Below are positions 26,901-39,282 of a stretch of DNA of 64,000 bases, piece by piece. The stretch comes from Pomacea canaliculata. Lineage: Eukaryota > Mollusca > Gastropoda > Architaenioglossa > Ampullariidae. Each line of letters opens with the position of its first letter. Within the stretch, counting starts at the first letter, position 1. A program made the translations under genes and the position numbers. The stretch spans positions 13,026,192 to 13,090,191 of the forward strand of contig NC_037603.1 in NCBI RefSeq assembly GCF_003073045.1, in the 5' to 3' direction. The notes beneath the pieces are model-generated. The model searched no databases and was not told where the DNA came from. It saw only the letters and a program-made list of their open reading frames with translations.

Positions 26901-28244
26901 ATGTTCGCCATCTCCAACTTCCTCACCTCCATCGGCTTCAACATGCCTTTCATATTTCTGCCGGACAGAGCCAAACTAGCAGGTAGAACAAGCTTCCTTC
27001 TCCTTCACCTGTATCGAATACAGCAATACAATAAAATAACTTTTTGAATGATGATCTTAGATGTAGTCGGAAACAAGCGACATTTATGTCACGTGACTCG
27101 TTCTTGTGTAGGAATCGACGAGACGAAGGCTGCCTGGCTGCTGTCCGCCATCGGCATTTCCAACACCGTGGGCCGCGTGGTGTTCGGGTACGTGGGCGAC
27201 ATGCAGTGGGTGGACCGCCTGATGCTGTACAACACAGCGCTGGTTATCTGCGGGGTGGCCACGGCCCTCAGCCCCTTCGTCGGCGGCAACTACGAACTGC
27301 TCGTGACCTATGCCGTGGTCTTTGGAATATTCATAGGTGAGAGGTCGCGTCGCCCAGGTTAATTGGTGCCAGCCAGTTCATTCAGCTGTGACATTATTGT
27401 TAACTTTCGATCTCTTGCTTGATGTGAGCGAACCGTATTCATGCGTGAAGTCAGTGCGCATGTCTCGATACTGACCAGGCTGTTGTTGTTTTTCCAGGTG
27501 TATACGTGTCACTGACCTCAGTCGTTCTGGTGGACTTGCTGGGCATTGAACTGCTGACCAACTCTTTTGGACTTCTGCTGCTTTTCCAGGGTGCTGCCAC
27601 CTTTGTTGGACCACCTATCGCTGGTAAATAGGATATATCCTGCATTTGCTAGCACGAATGCGCGCGCGCACACATATATATATATTGTATATAATTTATA
27701 TATATAATGAGAGAGAAAGAGAAAAAGACATAGGATAAATATGTGTTAAATCGTTATAAATATTGGTACATTGTTTGAAGCTTTGATCCACACGGACAAA
27801 TATGTTTATTGTTGTTGTTGTTATTTGTTGTTGTTGTTGTTATTGTAGTATTATTATTATTATTATTATTATTACACACCACTTGTGTATGTATATACAG
27901 TGTCTTTATTGCATTCCTAAAATTTCTATTCTTGTTCCCTACTGTATGTTCAAATACATGTTTTCTTCCCCCACCTGCCAGGTTGGTTATGTGACTGGAC
28001 CGGAAGTTACGACATCTCCTTCAACGTCATGGGCGTCATGATCGCCATCAGCGGAGCCATGTTGTTTTTCCTGCGCTGCGTGCAGCGGCGCTACGAGCGA
28101 AACACGCCGCCGCAGGAGAAGGCCCACCAGATCGAGATGGGCAAGCTACAGACCACCATCTCCACCTCTGCTGCCGAAACCCACGCCTTACCTGAAGAGG
28201 AGGGAATGCTCACCTCCGACCCTAAGCACGAGAAGGCTGTGTAG
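20998..28244 (+). CDS. Monocarboxylate transporter-like protein (SLC16 family), 8 coding exons
   Basis: Exons 20998-21238, 23393-23536, 24099-24578, 25148-25578, 26784-26982, 27112-27336, 27498-27623 and 27982-28244 all have GT-AG borders and join into 2109 bases: 702 residues with no internal stop. The protein is a 12-helix major-facilitator transporter of the plasma membrane. The family signature DGGWGW is at residues 23-28, at the start of helix 1. YFEKRRAFATGLAVCGSG near residue 150 matches the conserved helix 4-5 region, and LVDLLGIELLTNSFGLLLLF in exon 7 and the GWLCDWTGSYD start of exon 8 match helices 10-11. About 250 residues between helices 6 and 7 (exons 3-5, roughly residues 207-455) form a charged cytoplasmic loop, much longer than in vertebrate MCT1, as in some insect MCTs. 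The helix-8 arginine is kept (NTVGRV), but the aspartate four residues before it in MCT1 is asparagine. Substrate is therefore not predictable. Confidence 0.92.
22720..23300 (-). mobile_element. Decayed mariner-type transposase fragment in transporter intron 1
   Basis: On the minus strand the frame ending near 22964 reads RLLHHDNSPAHTVLSIRQFL and then ITVIKQPPNSP, the mariner signature around the second catalytic aspartate (HHDNAPAHT...). A further stretch (about 22960-22785) reads roughly as the transposase C-terminus (RFEGVD, LRKHLRILP, RRGMEKCI, GDYFNGE) but is broken from the first by a stop. The third catalytic segment is damaged, so the element cannot move on its own. It lies wholly within the 2.15-kb first intron of the transporter, in reverse orientation. 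Inverted terminal repeats were not resolved, so the ends are approximate. Confidence 0.75.
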
Positions 28245-29079
28245 CGTGACCTGTGACCTGTGACCCCCAAGAGCATCTCGTGAGCGGCTTGTGGTGAATG
28301 GTGTCAGCGGCAGTGTCCCGCGCTGGAGAGAATCATCAGTGTGTGTATATGGCCTGCTGCTGCTGATGATGATGATGATCATGATGATTCTGGCATCTCT
28401 TAAATTAATTTTTTTATTAATGAGCAAGATGAATTGAGGACTGAGGTCTCGACAAATGTGATGGCTGCTTAATCGGTCTTGCAACGATAAAACATCTAAA
28501 CTGAGAACAGTGCAGCTCTGCTCCTGTTGGAGTTTATTTTGATGATTTTTGTCTTTCACTGTCTCAGAAGGTAGCACCAGAATCCTAACATCTCATCCCA
28601 ACCAGGTGTGCACATTAAAGTACACATGTTTGTCCACACTGATAGAGACCTTGTATACTTAGGTTTGTCACAGAAGTACCAAGTGCTTAATACCTCAATA
28701 TATATGTCCATGTTGCCTTATGTTTCCTCTTTATCAAACACTTGAGACTTCTGGAACTGTTCGGAAGCTCATCTGTCTGATGTGCTGACTGCTAGAAAAA
28801 AAAATATTACTCGTGAAGAGGAAAATGGAGTGGTGGAGAGGAGGTGGCCAAACTAGCCCTTCACTAGTCGACTAAGCTCAAGGAGCAATGTGAACGATCC
28901 ATCTCTGGGGATGGTGGACTTGGAGGGAATCAACACCAGCAGCTTTGGTGTTCTCTCACATAGGAGAAAGTTAAGTCCAAGTTTCAAGATGGCGATCTCT
29001 CCTGGGGACCATCGCCCAGACTGGTGAAAGGATCTTCTTCAACAAGACAGCGACACTTCAGGGAACATCCCCAAATAAA
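28245..29079 (+). other. Likely 3' UTR of the transporter
   Basis: After the TAG at 28242-28244 the sequence holds no further coding exon. Candidate poly(A) signals are ATTAAA at 28614-28619 and AATAAA at 29074-29079. A short GAT run lies near 28365. Which signal is used cannot be told from sequence. Confidence 0.35.
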
Positions 29080-32000
29080 GTTATTAGAAAGGCTTTTTAT
29101 AAAACCTCCCTATCCGCGCAAGCACTTTTTGAGCTCACTGTTACAAATTGTGGCAGGTAAAAGAACTCGAGAAGAATTCCTATCAAAGAACCGACTTTCA
29201 ACTTCCTGCGACTGGCTTCCTGCAAAGCTGAAAGGCTGATATGATGTTGAAAGTTAAGATGAGAAACTTTCTTGCTCTCGCTCCTTGTCAAAACTGTCCG
29301 GACTGTAGGCAGATTCGCAGACAATGACAAGGCATTGGACTTTATTCTGTCTGCGTTGTTTTACAAGGTAGAGATGAGTGACTGTAAGCATACTAGTGGA
29401 TTTCATTCATCCCAAAAATACGAAATGAAGATGATATAAATTTGTACTCTGTGGGCTTCAGACTTTTGGGGAAGTCGGCCACCCAGTGCTGTAAAGGGGA
29501 GGCAATTTGCATTTTCATAAATGTGTCTTTACTTTTACGCTTGCAATTACTTTTTTGTACTGCTAATTTCGATACACTTAATTAATCACATGCTTTATTT
29601 TTTTTCTTTCAGCTCTTCTAACTTCATCTTTAAGAAACAATGCCTCACAAGCTCAAAATTTATTGTTACTTTAACAGACGCGGTAATGTTTTGTCAAATA
29701 TAAAACTCTTTATTTTATCCTTTTACTAGAATTTTTATTTTAAAAGAGCATTTCATAGTAAAATTGTAGAGGTTACAGTTTTAGCAAAGTCGGTCACTGT
29801 CACTTTTAGTCAGTCACAAATACATGTGTCTATATATACTATATAAATATATATCAGAGAGGAGAGAGAAATTGTGAGTTTTGTGTATTGACATTCACAA
29901 TATATTTTGACATTTCTGCTGTTTCCATTCTTAATTCAAGTGACGAGAACAATTCGTGGGAAGTAGTCGACAACTTTTATATCTAAAATTATTATCACGT
30001 AGCTGTCTCACGTGGCAGGGGAGACTACCTTTGACTAACCTCTACTACCAGTTGCGACCCTTTGTTGCGCGTGAGTAGAGTCTGTTCTGCACAGTTCGCG
30101 AAGAGAGAATGTGTGTGTAAATCAACTTTGTCTTATTTGCTCCTGTCTCGAGAGTAGGGCTGCCTCTGTATTATGGGTGAGTGTGTTCTGTTGGTATTGC
30201 TGCAATATTGTTTATGCTGCCTTCGCAGGTTGTTCAAACATGTCTTCTTGTGTCTGCAAATGCCTTTCTGTATGAATACAAACATTATTTTCACACAGAC
30301 GCCTTCCTAATATCCATCATTCAAAGTATTTTTGTGTAAAACCATGTATTCACAACATGTTACCACGTGACTGACTTTTGTAAAGACCAAACCGTCATTT
30401 ATGTTCTGACCATATAGCTAGTTATTTGTCTATCTTTCTATCCTGAGCATGCTTGACCCCTGTCTCCGTCTGTAGTCATTAATCTATCTTTCGTCATTTA
30501 AAGCATTATACAGTACATGCCAGTGTCCAGGGTGTCCAGTGTCCACTGAATTCATTAACTCTATTTTCTTTAGTTTTTTTGTTTGTATGTATGTTTGTCA
30601 TGTTGAGCCATTTTAATGTCTCTTTGATAAATTGTACTGTAAGGAAATGTCATACTTAATGTGTCATGTGATGAAATTTTCTGCAAAGAGAATTATGGAC
30701 TTATGTAGGCTTTACGTTCAAAATATTTAGCAGTAGTAAGTTTTCAATGAGGCATTTCAATTTGATGAATATAGTCAATGAATCAAACTACAGTCGACAA
30801 TAATACTACAATGAAAGGGCATTATACACTACCACTGCCTTTCCACACATTGGGTGTTCAAACAGCATTTTTTTATGAAAGCACATAACTTCATTCCTTC
30901 ACACCATCGGGTGGATTACTGTCTCTTGCGACTGATGTTTATTCTTTAACTGCTAACACGCTTTGCAGACGACAGTTCCAGATGATGTCAATTAGGCGAC
31001 TGGACATTTTTTTAAGAATCATTTTCTGCCATTCAAAGCTGTTTTATTGAAAGGCCTAATGTACAATTATATTTTGGGTGATATCTAAAATAGTCAAACA
31101 ACCAAAGCAACAAGAAGAAACAACAAATGTCATCTTCAAAACCACTTGTTCTACAAACCTCCAGAGCACGGACTATGTAAACGATTATCTCCATTTCTGT
31201 CAGTGTGAATTTATTCTCGTCAGTAAAAGCAAATCTCAAACTCACACTGAATAGTGTGCTGTACATATCAGGCCACTTTATGGTGGGAGTCTAGCTAATC
31301 TTGCTTTACTCAGTGCTTTCCCCGCAAGAAAGTTTCAGTTCGGGTGGAACGTGTGGATGAAGAGGTGAAACTGAGGATGTTTTTGAACACTTTTTTTTTT
31401 TTAATAAAAATAAGTGTTTTCTGAGATGGTCATTGGTTGATCCTATACTAAAGAAAGTTATCGCCTCTCGCCACACTTTGTGGTAAAAGTGACTCCCCCT
31501 CCACCTTCCCTGAGTTACTCTTCCTTATGAATCACATTCTTCATGTCTCAGCCCCTCGCCCACCATATGAACTGGATGAGGGCGAGACTACGATGTGGGC
31601 CAGTATGAATTCCATCGTTTAATATCCGCAGTCGGAATTTTATAAAAAGGAATTTATTTATTTCCAATGTAATTTATCCCCCTTTCCATTCACCGCTCCT
31701 TCTTAGTCCCCCAGATAACAACAGTAGAAATAAATAAATGAAAATTAATATTTTCGGATTTTTTTTTTGTTTTTATTTTTTTTTTTTGTTGTTGTTTTTT
31801 GTTTTTTTGTTTTTTTTTTGTTTTTGTTTTTTTTTTGCTTGTTTGTTTTTGTTTTGTTTTTTGTTTTTTTTTGTTGTTTTTTTGTGCAGTGTCTAATCCC
31901 AGGAAGTTAATTTTCTTGCGCATTGCTGGCTATTCCGAAATGTTCTTACAGACATCCCTTATGTGTGCTTGCATTTTCAGGATTCCTGTTGTTTCGAAAG

Positions 32001-32682
32001 CCTGTGCGCGAGCGGTACACACTTTCCTTCAGCACAAATATCTTCGCCCCGATTGCTAAATATGTTTATGGTCGTGAATTCACACCAGTTGTTAAGTGAA
32101 CAAGCCTCAAACAACGCTCTCATTGTGATAACTGGAAACTTGCCATCAAAAATCGGCGAGAACCCGGATGTTCAAACCGCCGCTCCATGTTGAATCCTTT
32201 CCTGTTGGCTTACTTCCCTTCCCGCCTTCGTGGCAGATGCTCCTGTAACATGTTGTTGTATGCTCATTGCCTTTTTTTATATACGATGTAACTATTTTTG
32301 TCTGTCTTTACTATAGAAGATCCGGATGGCCTTCTTGTACGGTCGCTAAGTACAGTGACATTGCCAATGCTCTTATGAATGACATACCGGAAGTTTGAAG
32401 TAAAAGACAACGCATTTATCATCGATGTCTTGATTTTCTTTATGAAAAATCTGTTTGTGAATATTCAAGTTTCAGAAATATCTGAAATAGTGATCGCCCT
32501 TTTGTTTCTGTTTCCTCTTTCATCGCCTCCTTTTTTTTTCTTGCTTATAGTTTCTTTTCTTTTTTTCTTTCCTCTTTCTTTTTTCTCGTTTTTTTTTTAC
32601 CCTTATGTCAAATCAGAGAATGTGCGTTTTCCTTGTGTTGACCTAACCCCACCCAAAACAACTTTCACCTTCCAAAACTGAC
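29080..32682. other. Non-coding spacer between the two transporter copies
   Basis: No gene supported. A T-rich (T3-9G)n low-complexity tract lies at 31760-31885. The segment at 31033-31266 (minus) is open but not recognised. Confidence 0.5.
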
Positions 32683-35464
32683 ATGACTGCAGAGAAACAG
32701 CAACATATATACAAGACCCACAGCATCCTATACATCGCCTCCCTTCTTACCAGTCGATTCCTGGCTACCAATCTATCCCGGGTACCAGCCAACGATAACA
32801 GGGACCGGAACCTGCACCCGACAGTGTCAGAAACCTCCTCATGGAGCAGGTGATGCATGACGAGGGCGGCGATGTCGGGGATGGGTGGGGATGCGTGGTG
32901 TACTCGTCGTTCCTCATCCACGTCATCGTTGGCAGCGTCAACTACTTTTTCCACACCTTCCTCGTCTTCTTTCTGGAGGACTTCCACGATGGACCTAGTG
33001 AGACTGAGTTTATTTGGGAACTGCAGCCGAACTTCGTCTACATCATCGGTGAGATCTTGCTTTTGGTCTGACAGGCGCGAACGAACACACACACATACAC
33101 ACTTATCTCTCTCATTCTTTAGCTCTCGTGCACACTTGTAACTATCAGCTGAAGATGTTTAGCAACAATCTTATGATCTCAACCAAATATCTACATGCCC
33201 GGAGTGTCCGCTTGATGCTGTGCAGGTCCAGTGGCCGCAGCGCTGACCAACAAGTACGGGTGTCGGGTGGTGACCACCGCTGGCGCCCTCATCAGTGGTT
33301 TCAGCTTCATCTTCAGCTTCTTGTATGCACACAGTCTCTACTTCATGTACTTCGCCTTGTGTGTCATGGCAGGTGACTCAGCTTTCAATTTCTTTGAGTA
33401 TTGCAGTTTAATTTTCGTCGTCTTCGTCGTCGTCTTTAGTGGCGTCCTTCCTTGTCTTTCTCATCGGTATCATAAATATTTTCCTTGTTTTGATTTATTC
33501 CATCAATCGTTATTTAGTCACATTTTTGTTTTGTGTAGCATTTGTCGTGGCAAAATTATTTCTACTTCAGTGGTTTGTAGATTTCTTTATATTCATTTTC
33601 ATTCTCTAATTATTATATTTATTAAGTTGCAATACAAAAATCTTAGCCAAACTTGTCTTTCTTCTTCTTACCCTTCTTCTCACCCTCACTCCCACCCATC
33701 AGGGATCGGGTTCGGGCTCATCTACCTGCCAGCCATCGTCATCGTGGCTCAGTACTTCGAGAAGCGCCGAGCCTTCACCACGGGGCTCGCTGTATGCGGG
33801 TCAGGGGTCGGCCCCTTTGTCCAAGCGCTGCTCACCGAACACCTGTTGAAGGTCTCCGCAAGGCGCAGCGCCATACTCGTCATGGGCGGCATCTTCTGGT
33901 CGTCATCGTCTGCGGGGTGTTGTTCAGTCCACCGGAAGTGCCTCGACGCCCAGTTGTGGCAGTTACAGGGGAGAACATAGAAGGTGAGATGCTGGATATC
34001 TGTACACACTTATCATGTTAAGTCAAGCAAAGTCGCTAACCCTGAGGAAATCAAGGGTAAGAGTTGTCTCTCTGTAGTTATAAAATGTTTATAAAAATGT
34101 TTCGTTCTCGTCTGCAGGTGGAAGAAGACATAGAGGAAGAGCGTTGCTCTCTTTGCTAAAGAACCAGGTCTTCCTCGTGTTCGCCATCTCCAACTTCCTC
34201 ATCTTCATTGACTTGACCATGCTTTTCACACTTCCATGGAACAAAGCCATACAGACAGGTACCACAGACCCCCTTCTCCTCCCCCGTTCTTTTACATACA
34301 GGCTGTAATAGACAGGTACAACAGACTCCCTTCTCCTTCCCCATTCTTTTACATACATCGAATACAGCAATGCAATGACATTCCTCACCATTTGAGTTGT
34401 ATTTCGAAATAAACCACCTTAACTTCTATTACCCTGTGACTTGACCCGTTCAGGTTCAGGAATGTGGACTACCCCGCTTGTATACGTCATTTCCTGCGTG
34501 GTGTTCGGGTATGTGTCCGACAAGCAGTGGGTGGACCGCCTGATGCTGTATAACACAGTGCTGATCATCTGCGGGGTGGCCACGGCCCTCATCCCCCTCA
34601 TCGGCGGCAAACTTCTTGTGACCTTTCCCCTAGCTTGTGGAATATGCATAGGTGAGAGGTCGCAGTAACCAACACACATAAACACAGATAAAATTATGTA
34701 CATGTTACCCGGCTTTGCCAAAGTTAATATCTGCCGGCCTGTTCATTCGACTGTGACGGTATTGTCAACTTTCTATGTCGAGTGAATCGTATTCATGCAT
34801 GAAGTCAGCGATCGTGTCTCGATACTGACCAGGCTGTCTTTTTTCCAGGTGCATACGAGACACTTACCTCAGTCTTGTTGGTGGACTTGCTGGGCATCGA
34901 ACTGCTGCCCAGTTCTTTGGGATTTCTGATGCTCTTCCAGGGTGCTGCTCACGTTATTGGACAACGTGTCTCTGGTAAAGAGGCAGATGAATATGCATTT
35001 GCACTTGCACGCACATATATAATATATAATATGAAAAGAAAAAATATTGATAATGTAATATATAATATATATCTGACCTCTATCCAATTATTATTATTAT
35101 TAACGCCCTTTGCGTTTGTCTATACAGAGTCTCTTCCTTTACCTCATTGCTCAATTTTTGCCCGTGTTTTCTATTTATCTTGTATGTTAAAATATATTTT
35201 TCTCCTCCTACCACCAGATTGGTTGCCCGTCTTGAAGGGGGTTTCGAGATTTACTTCGTCATCAAGTGCGCGACGATCGCCATCAGCGGCGCCATGTTGT
35301 TTGTCCTGAGCTGCGAGCGAAGCACGCCCTCGGAGAGGAGGGTCCATCAGATCGAGATGGGCAAGCTACAGATCACCATCTCCACCTCTGCTGCCAAAAC
35401 CTACTCTTTACCTGAAGAGGAGGGAATGCTCACCTCCGACCCTGCGCACCACAAGGCTGTATAG
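32683..35464 (+). pseudogene. Degenerate tandem copy of the monocarboxylate transporter
   Basis: Regions matching transporter exons are found in order: 32841-33048, 33226-33372, 33703-33983, 34118-34258, 34460-34651, 34849-34974 and 35218-35464. Introns also align (for example 23630-23700 with 33470-33550), so this is a DNA-level duplication, not a retrocopy. Lesions: exon 4 (most of the long loop) is absent; exon 3 has a net one-base loss near 33895, leading to a stop at 33978-33980; exon 5 lacks about 60 bases; exon 6 lacks 27-33 bases; exon 8 has a net one-base loss within 35218-35270, leading to a stop near 35300. The signature DGGWGW has decayed to GDGWGC, and the 5' UTR acceptor TTCCAG is TTCCAA. 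If translated it would give a truncated protein of roughly 210 residues ending after helix 5. Poly(A) signals lie at 35727-35741. Very likely a pseudogene. Confidence 0.88.
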
Positions 35465-37094
35465 CGTGACCTTTGAAGAGCATATCCCCGAGCCTGAGAA
35501 AGTCTCAAGTGTGTGTACATTGCCTGTTGTTGCTTGCTGCTGCTGTACATGATGCCTTAAAACACCAATGTCATCAGAGAATATTAAAATCTGAGCTTGT
35601 TGCACGCTTGGGGCAACTTTCATGTCCAGCAAGTGAGCATTGCAAACAACCTGTTGAAGTAAATGGAAAAGTTTGACAATTCTTTCGTCTTATCAGCTTT
35701 ACAGCTTGCTTCTGTTATAAACAAACAATAAAAATAATAAAGTTTTCTTAAATGATATGTGTGTGTGTGAAGCAATCAACATATTTCATCTGGACATTAA
35801 CAGAACTGTTCACTGTTGTTCACTTGTTAATATAAATTAATTTGTGTTATGCTGCAGATGCAAAACAGTTGGTAAATCAATTGTCACAGGAATTGTCCCT
35901 GTGTGAAACTCCACTGATTTCAACTACTAGTCGTGTTTGTGGGTGGGCGTGTGTATCAAACAAACAAATAAATCTATGTATCATACAAACATTGACACAG
36001 TCACTCTCTCTTTTACTCATACAGTCAAGGAGGCAAACGGACAGAACAGACCTTTTACTTATCTTCCGTCTTAGACAGTCTTTCTTTCTTGACTTTTATG
36101 TGTAACGATTATTTCACCGGAAGAGGAAGTACTCTGAGGGTGTGTGAACACCTGTGTGTGTGTTTGTGTGTGTGTTTTATATGTTATGCATCATGCAAAC
36201 AGGTTAACAGTCATTTCCTCGCTTACTCACTCGTATAGTCAGACAAGCAAACGGATAGACAGACAAGTATTCTAAATGTCCCCCTTCTTAGAAAAACTTC
36301 TTAATTCTACCTCACAAAGGTAGTTTCGAATGAAAGAAGTAATCCAAGCCTTTGATACTAAAAAAAGCAGATATCACTACGCTTACTTATTTTCCACTTA
36401 TTCATTCTTTCTGTCAAAATCTTACTCTCCCAACGCCCTGGTGTCGCCCGAAGACCATGTGGAGGGTCAGCGAAAGTACGAGTCTCTGAACGACATGACC
36501 GGGAAGTTTTAATTATGAAACATAAAAAAAGGAAACATTTTCCCGAGGAACTGGCTGCGCATGTGTTGCTTAGAAAAGAAAGAAAGAAGACCTTTGAATA
36601 AAAAAAAAATTGTCTTCACTTGAATTTGTATTGAGTATCGTCTCGTGGGAGTCTCATTCATCAAACAAGTAGTTCATTGTCCTTCATCCATCTGGATTTG
36701 CGATTTTTTTTTTAAAGCTGCAATATTTTTTTCTTCCCTTTCCTGCCTTGCTTTAAGCATTGCCAGTAATAGATAACCATACCTACAGTTCATTTAGTTA
36801 ATATGAGTAAGAGTTGGCAAGTTGAAGGCTGTTCAGTACATCAATCCTTCAAAGTGTCCCTAAGTTCCATCGTATTGGCAAATGTATTGGTAAAAGCATT
36901 GGCAAACACAAGACTGTTTGCACTAAAGACTGTTCTGAGGCATCACAGTCCTTTGTGAAAAGTTCTTTATATTATAAACGAATATTTGACCGAGTATGGC
37001 GACATGTTGAAACTTCGCCCACGAGGTCAAGCATCCGTCCACATTTTTCTCCGCTTCTGAACACTTAGCTTAGCTCCTCCACATACCGCTGGTT
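35465..37094. other. 3' flank of transporter copy 2 and non-coding DNA
   Basis: Overlapping AATAAA signals at 35727-35732 and 35736-35741 may end the transcript of the duplicate. Beyond them no gene is supported. GT-rich stretches occur at 35757-35770 and 36150-36180. Confidence 0.4.
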
Positions 37095-37290
37095 TTGTGT
37101 GTGTGTGTGTGTGGTTTTTTGTTTGTTTGTTTGTTTGTTTGTTTGTTTGTTGGTTGTTTGGTTGGTTGGTTGGTTGGTTGGTTGGTTGGTTGGTTGGTTG
37201 GTTGGTTGGTTGGTTGGTTGGTTGGTTGGTTGGTTGGTTGGTTGGTTGGTTGGTTGGTTGGTTGTTTTGTTGTTGTTGTTGTTTTTGGTT
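37095..37290 (+). repeat. Tetranucleotide (TTGG)n microsatellite with GT and TTTG flanks
   Basis: A (GT)n run passes into (TTTG)n and then about 28 copies of GGTT/TTGG, followed by (GTT)n. The three plus-strand open frames over it (WLVG repeats) are artefacts of the repeat. Confidence 0.95.
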
Positions 37291-38500
37291 TGGGGTTTTT
37301 TTAATTTTTATTTTTATTTAGTCATCTTAACACACAGCTTCACCAAACTTGGTCAAACACTCAATGATATTTATTTGTCTAAGAACGAGTTTTTGTAAGT
37401 GGTCAGTATTAGGAAATAAAGTTCAACAATATGGAGTGTAAAAATTATACTTTAAACCTGTTTACACTATTGATGTTTGAATTTTAAAAAGTGATTAAAA
37501 GAGAACCCACTTTACATAAAAAAGTGCCACGCTAATTACGAAATTCTTATTTAATTAGTTGCTTGCGAACAGTTTCTCTTCGTCACAAGGTGTGGGAGGA
37601 GATCATCTCTGAGGTTTGCCAACATCATCTGGTAAATGGTTTCGTTAGGGTTCGTCAAGGAAGGTGTCTACTGTGCTCCGCCCCTTCACTCGCTCTTGAT
37701 GTAGGTCTGAGCGACAGTTTCATGTCCTTGTCGCGGGGGAGGGATGTTGGTGTCTTGGTGTTCTTTGTGTGTGAACCTCGCTGTGTCTGGACTGTGGATA
37801 GCATCTGTTGCCTTGTGTCTTCGATGGTGGTACCGGGACCTTGCTCTACCTTCAATGCTTGTAATGTATATGTATGCATGTGTGAGTGAAAGAGTTTCAT
37901 TTGTAATCGCTCTCATTCTATTACTTAAAACTTTTTGTTCTTTTGAGTACAGTTTTAGGTTGAGAAGCGAGCAACTCAATGAGTAAAGTCCTTTCGACAC
38001 TCGGTAACTCATCATAGTGACTCACTGAACTTAGTCTTAGGGTTAGCATCCATGCTGGTGCGGATAACAGAGGAGATAAGATGGCACTGCCTTCAAGTAA
38101 CAGCTGATCCCCGACAGAAGTGAAGTCTCTAACAGCTCACTCTCTAACAACCTGAAAAAAGTCATAGTACGACCTTTTCAGGTTGCTGATGGAAGTCGAA
38201 CGCGGGATAGCCTCCTCACCTCTTTTTCTCACAAACAGAAGAAAAATATAGTCCCCGACAACCGAAAGGTTAGGGAACTACAAGATATATTATTGCAATC
38301 CCCAAACTTCTTGTGCTCCTACTTTTTGTCTCCCTTTATTCCTTTAAATTTATTCTAGAAATAGTTTGTTGTCATGGATATGTAGGTATGACAATCAGGA
38401 ACGTCACCGTGTCGTATGTCATTATCATAATCTGTTCCAGAAAAAAATAAACCCGCGTAAAGATCAATAACCGATACAGGTGATTAGTTTCGGGAAAACC
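37291..38500. other. Non-coding stretch
   Basis: No supported gene or repeat family. Open frames at 37563-37889 and on the opposite strand are of low quality. Confidence 0.4.
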
Positions 38501-38612
38501 CGTTGCGCGGTGTAAAGGTCACACCTGGGTGGGGACACTCACTCAATAACCACGTAGTGCACGTAAACGACGTAGTGAGCCGTCTGCTTTCAAACCATCA
38601 GCTTCACATAAC

Positions 38613-38771
38613 ATGGCGGTAACATCTGTGACGGGGGAAACCCGTACCGCCGTACATGTCGTCACTGAGAAGATAGTCGTTACTGCGAACCCTGTCGTTA
38701 CGTCATCAGCGACAAGGGCGTGGCCAGGGTTACTTCACTCTTGTCGATTATTGAGCGCAGGGTCTGTGTAA
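38613..38771 (+). CDS. Candidate 52-codon small ORF upstream of TIR-STING
   Basis: ATG in good context (ACATGGCG) opens a 52-codon frame beginning MAVTSVTGETRTAVHVVTEK, ending TAA at 38769-38771. It lies in the CpG-rich stretch upstream of the TIR-STING gene. The protein resembles nothing known to me, and a frame this short can arise by chance. Confidence 0.15.
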   Translation: MAVTSVTGETRTAVHVVTEKIVVTANPVVTSSATRAWPGLLHSCRLLSAGSV

Positions 38772-38993
38772 TCTCAACTGCAGGAGATTATTTTTGTCTG
38801 TGGGAAAACCATTATAAGACCACGTGATCGGAATGCTGTACCTACCATGTATCTGTGACGTAGGAACCAGGGGGTCGAGGGAGCGGGGGGACAGCGACCC
38901 CTCAAAAAAAGATACTGAGTAGGCAAGAATGTGTTAACTGTCAGCAAGGGGTCCCACCCCCCACAAAGCCGGGTATGTTACCACCCCACTGTG

Positions 38994-39282
38994 TATATAA
39001 CACATTCAGCACATGCCAGGCTGCAAGTACGTGCAGGGTGCGGGCTGCAGCATCACACGTGATGTGAATGTCATCGAGGGGGTTCACCATCACCAGCAGT
39101 GCCAGCCACAACGAGTTTTAGTGAAAGATTGAGAAGATGATGTGCTGCACAGACAAACCTGTGTGAACGCTACATTTATGAACAGAACGATACAGTTAGG
39201 TTACCGTTCACAGATCTCAACAGTGGTAGCGACGATTCTTTCGATGAACACTGAACATTAACCTTGTGGATGTCAACGACAG
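38994..39282 (+). promoter_or_regulatory. Candidate TATA box and untranslated first exon of the TIR-STING gene
   Basis: TATATAA at 38994-39000 is followed about 30 bases on by a possible start region near 39024. A stretch with only short frames then ends in GACAG followed by GTATGTGA at 39283, a good donor. The next acceptor, TTTTGTTGCAG ending at 39995, leads into the upstream open frames of the TIR-STING gene. This is a plausible promoter and first exon, unproven. Confidence 0.3.

Noticed and set aside
33231..33980. 249-codon frame in transporter copy 2
   Set aside because: It spans exons 2 and 3 with the intron between them read through, so it is not a single protein.
37095..37398. Three plus-strand frames of 69-99 residues made of WLVG repeats
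   Set aside because: They are translations of a (TTGG)n microsatellite in all three frames, not a repeat protein.
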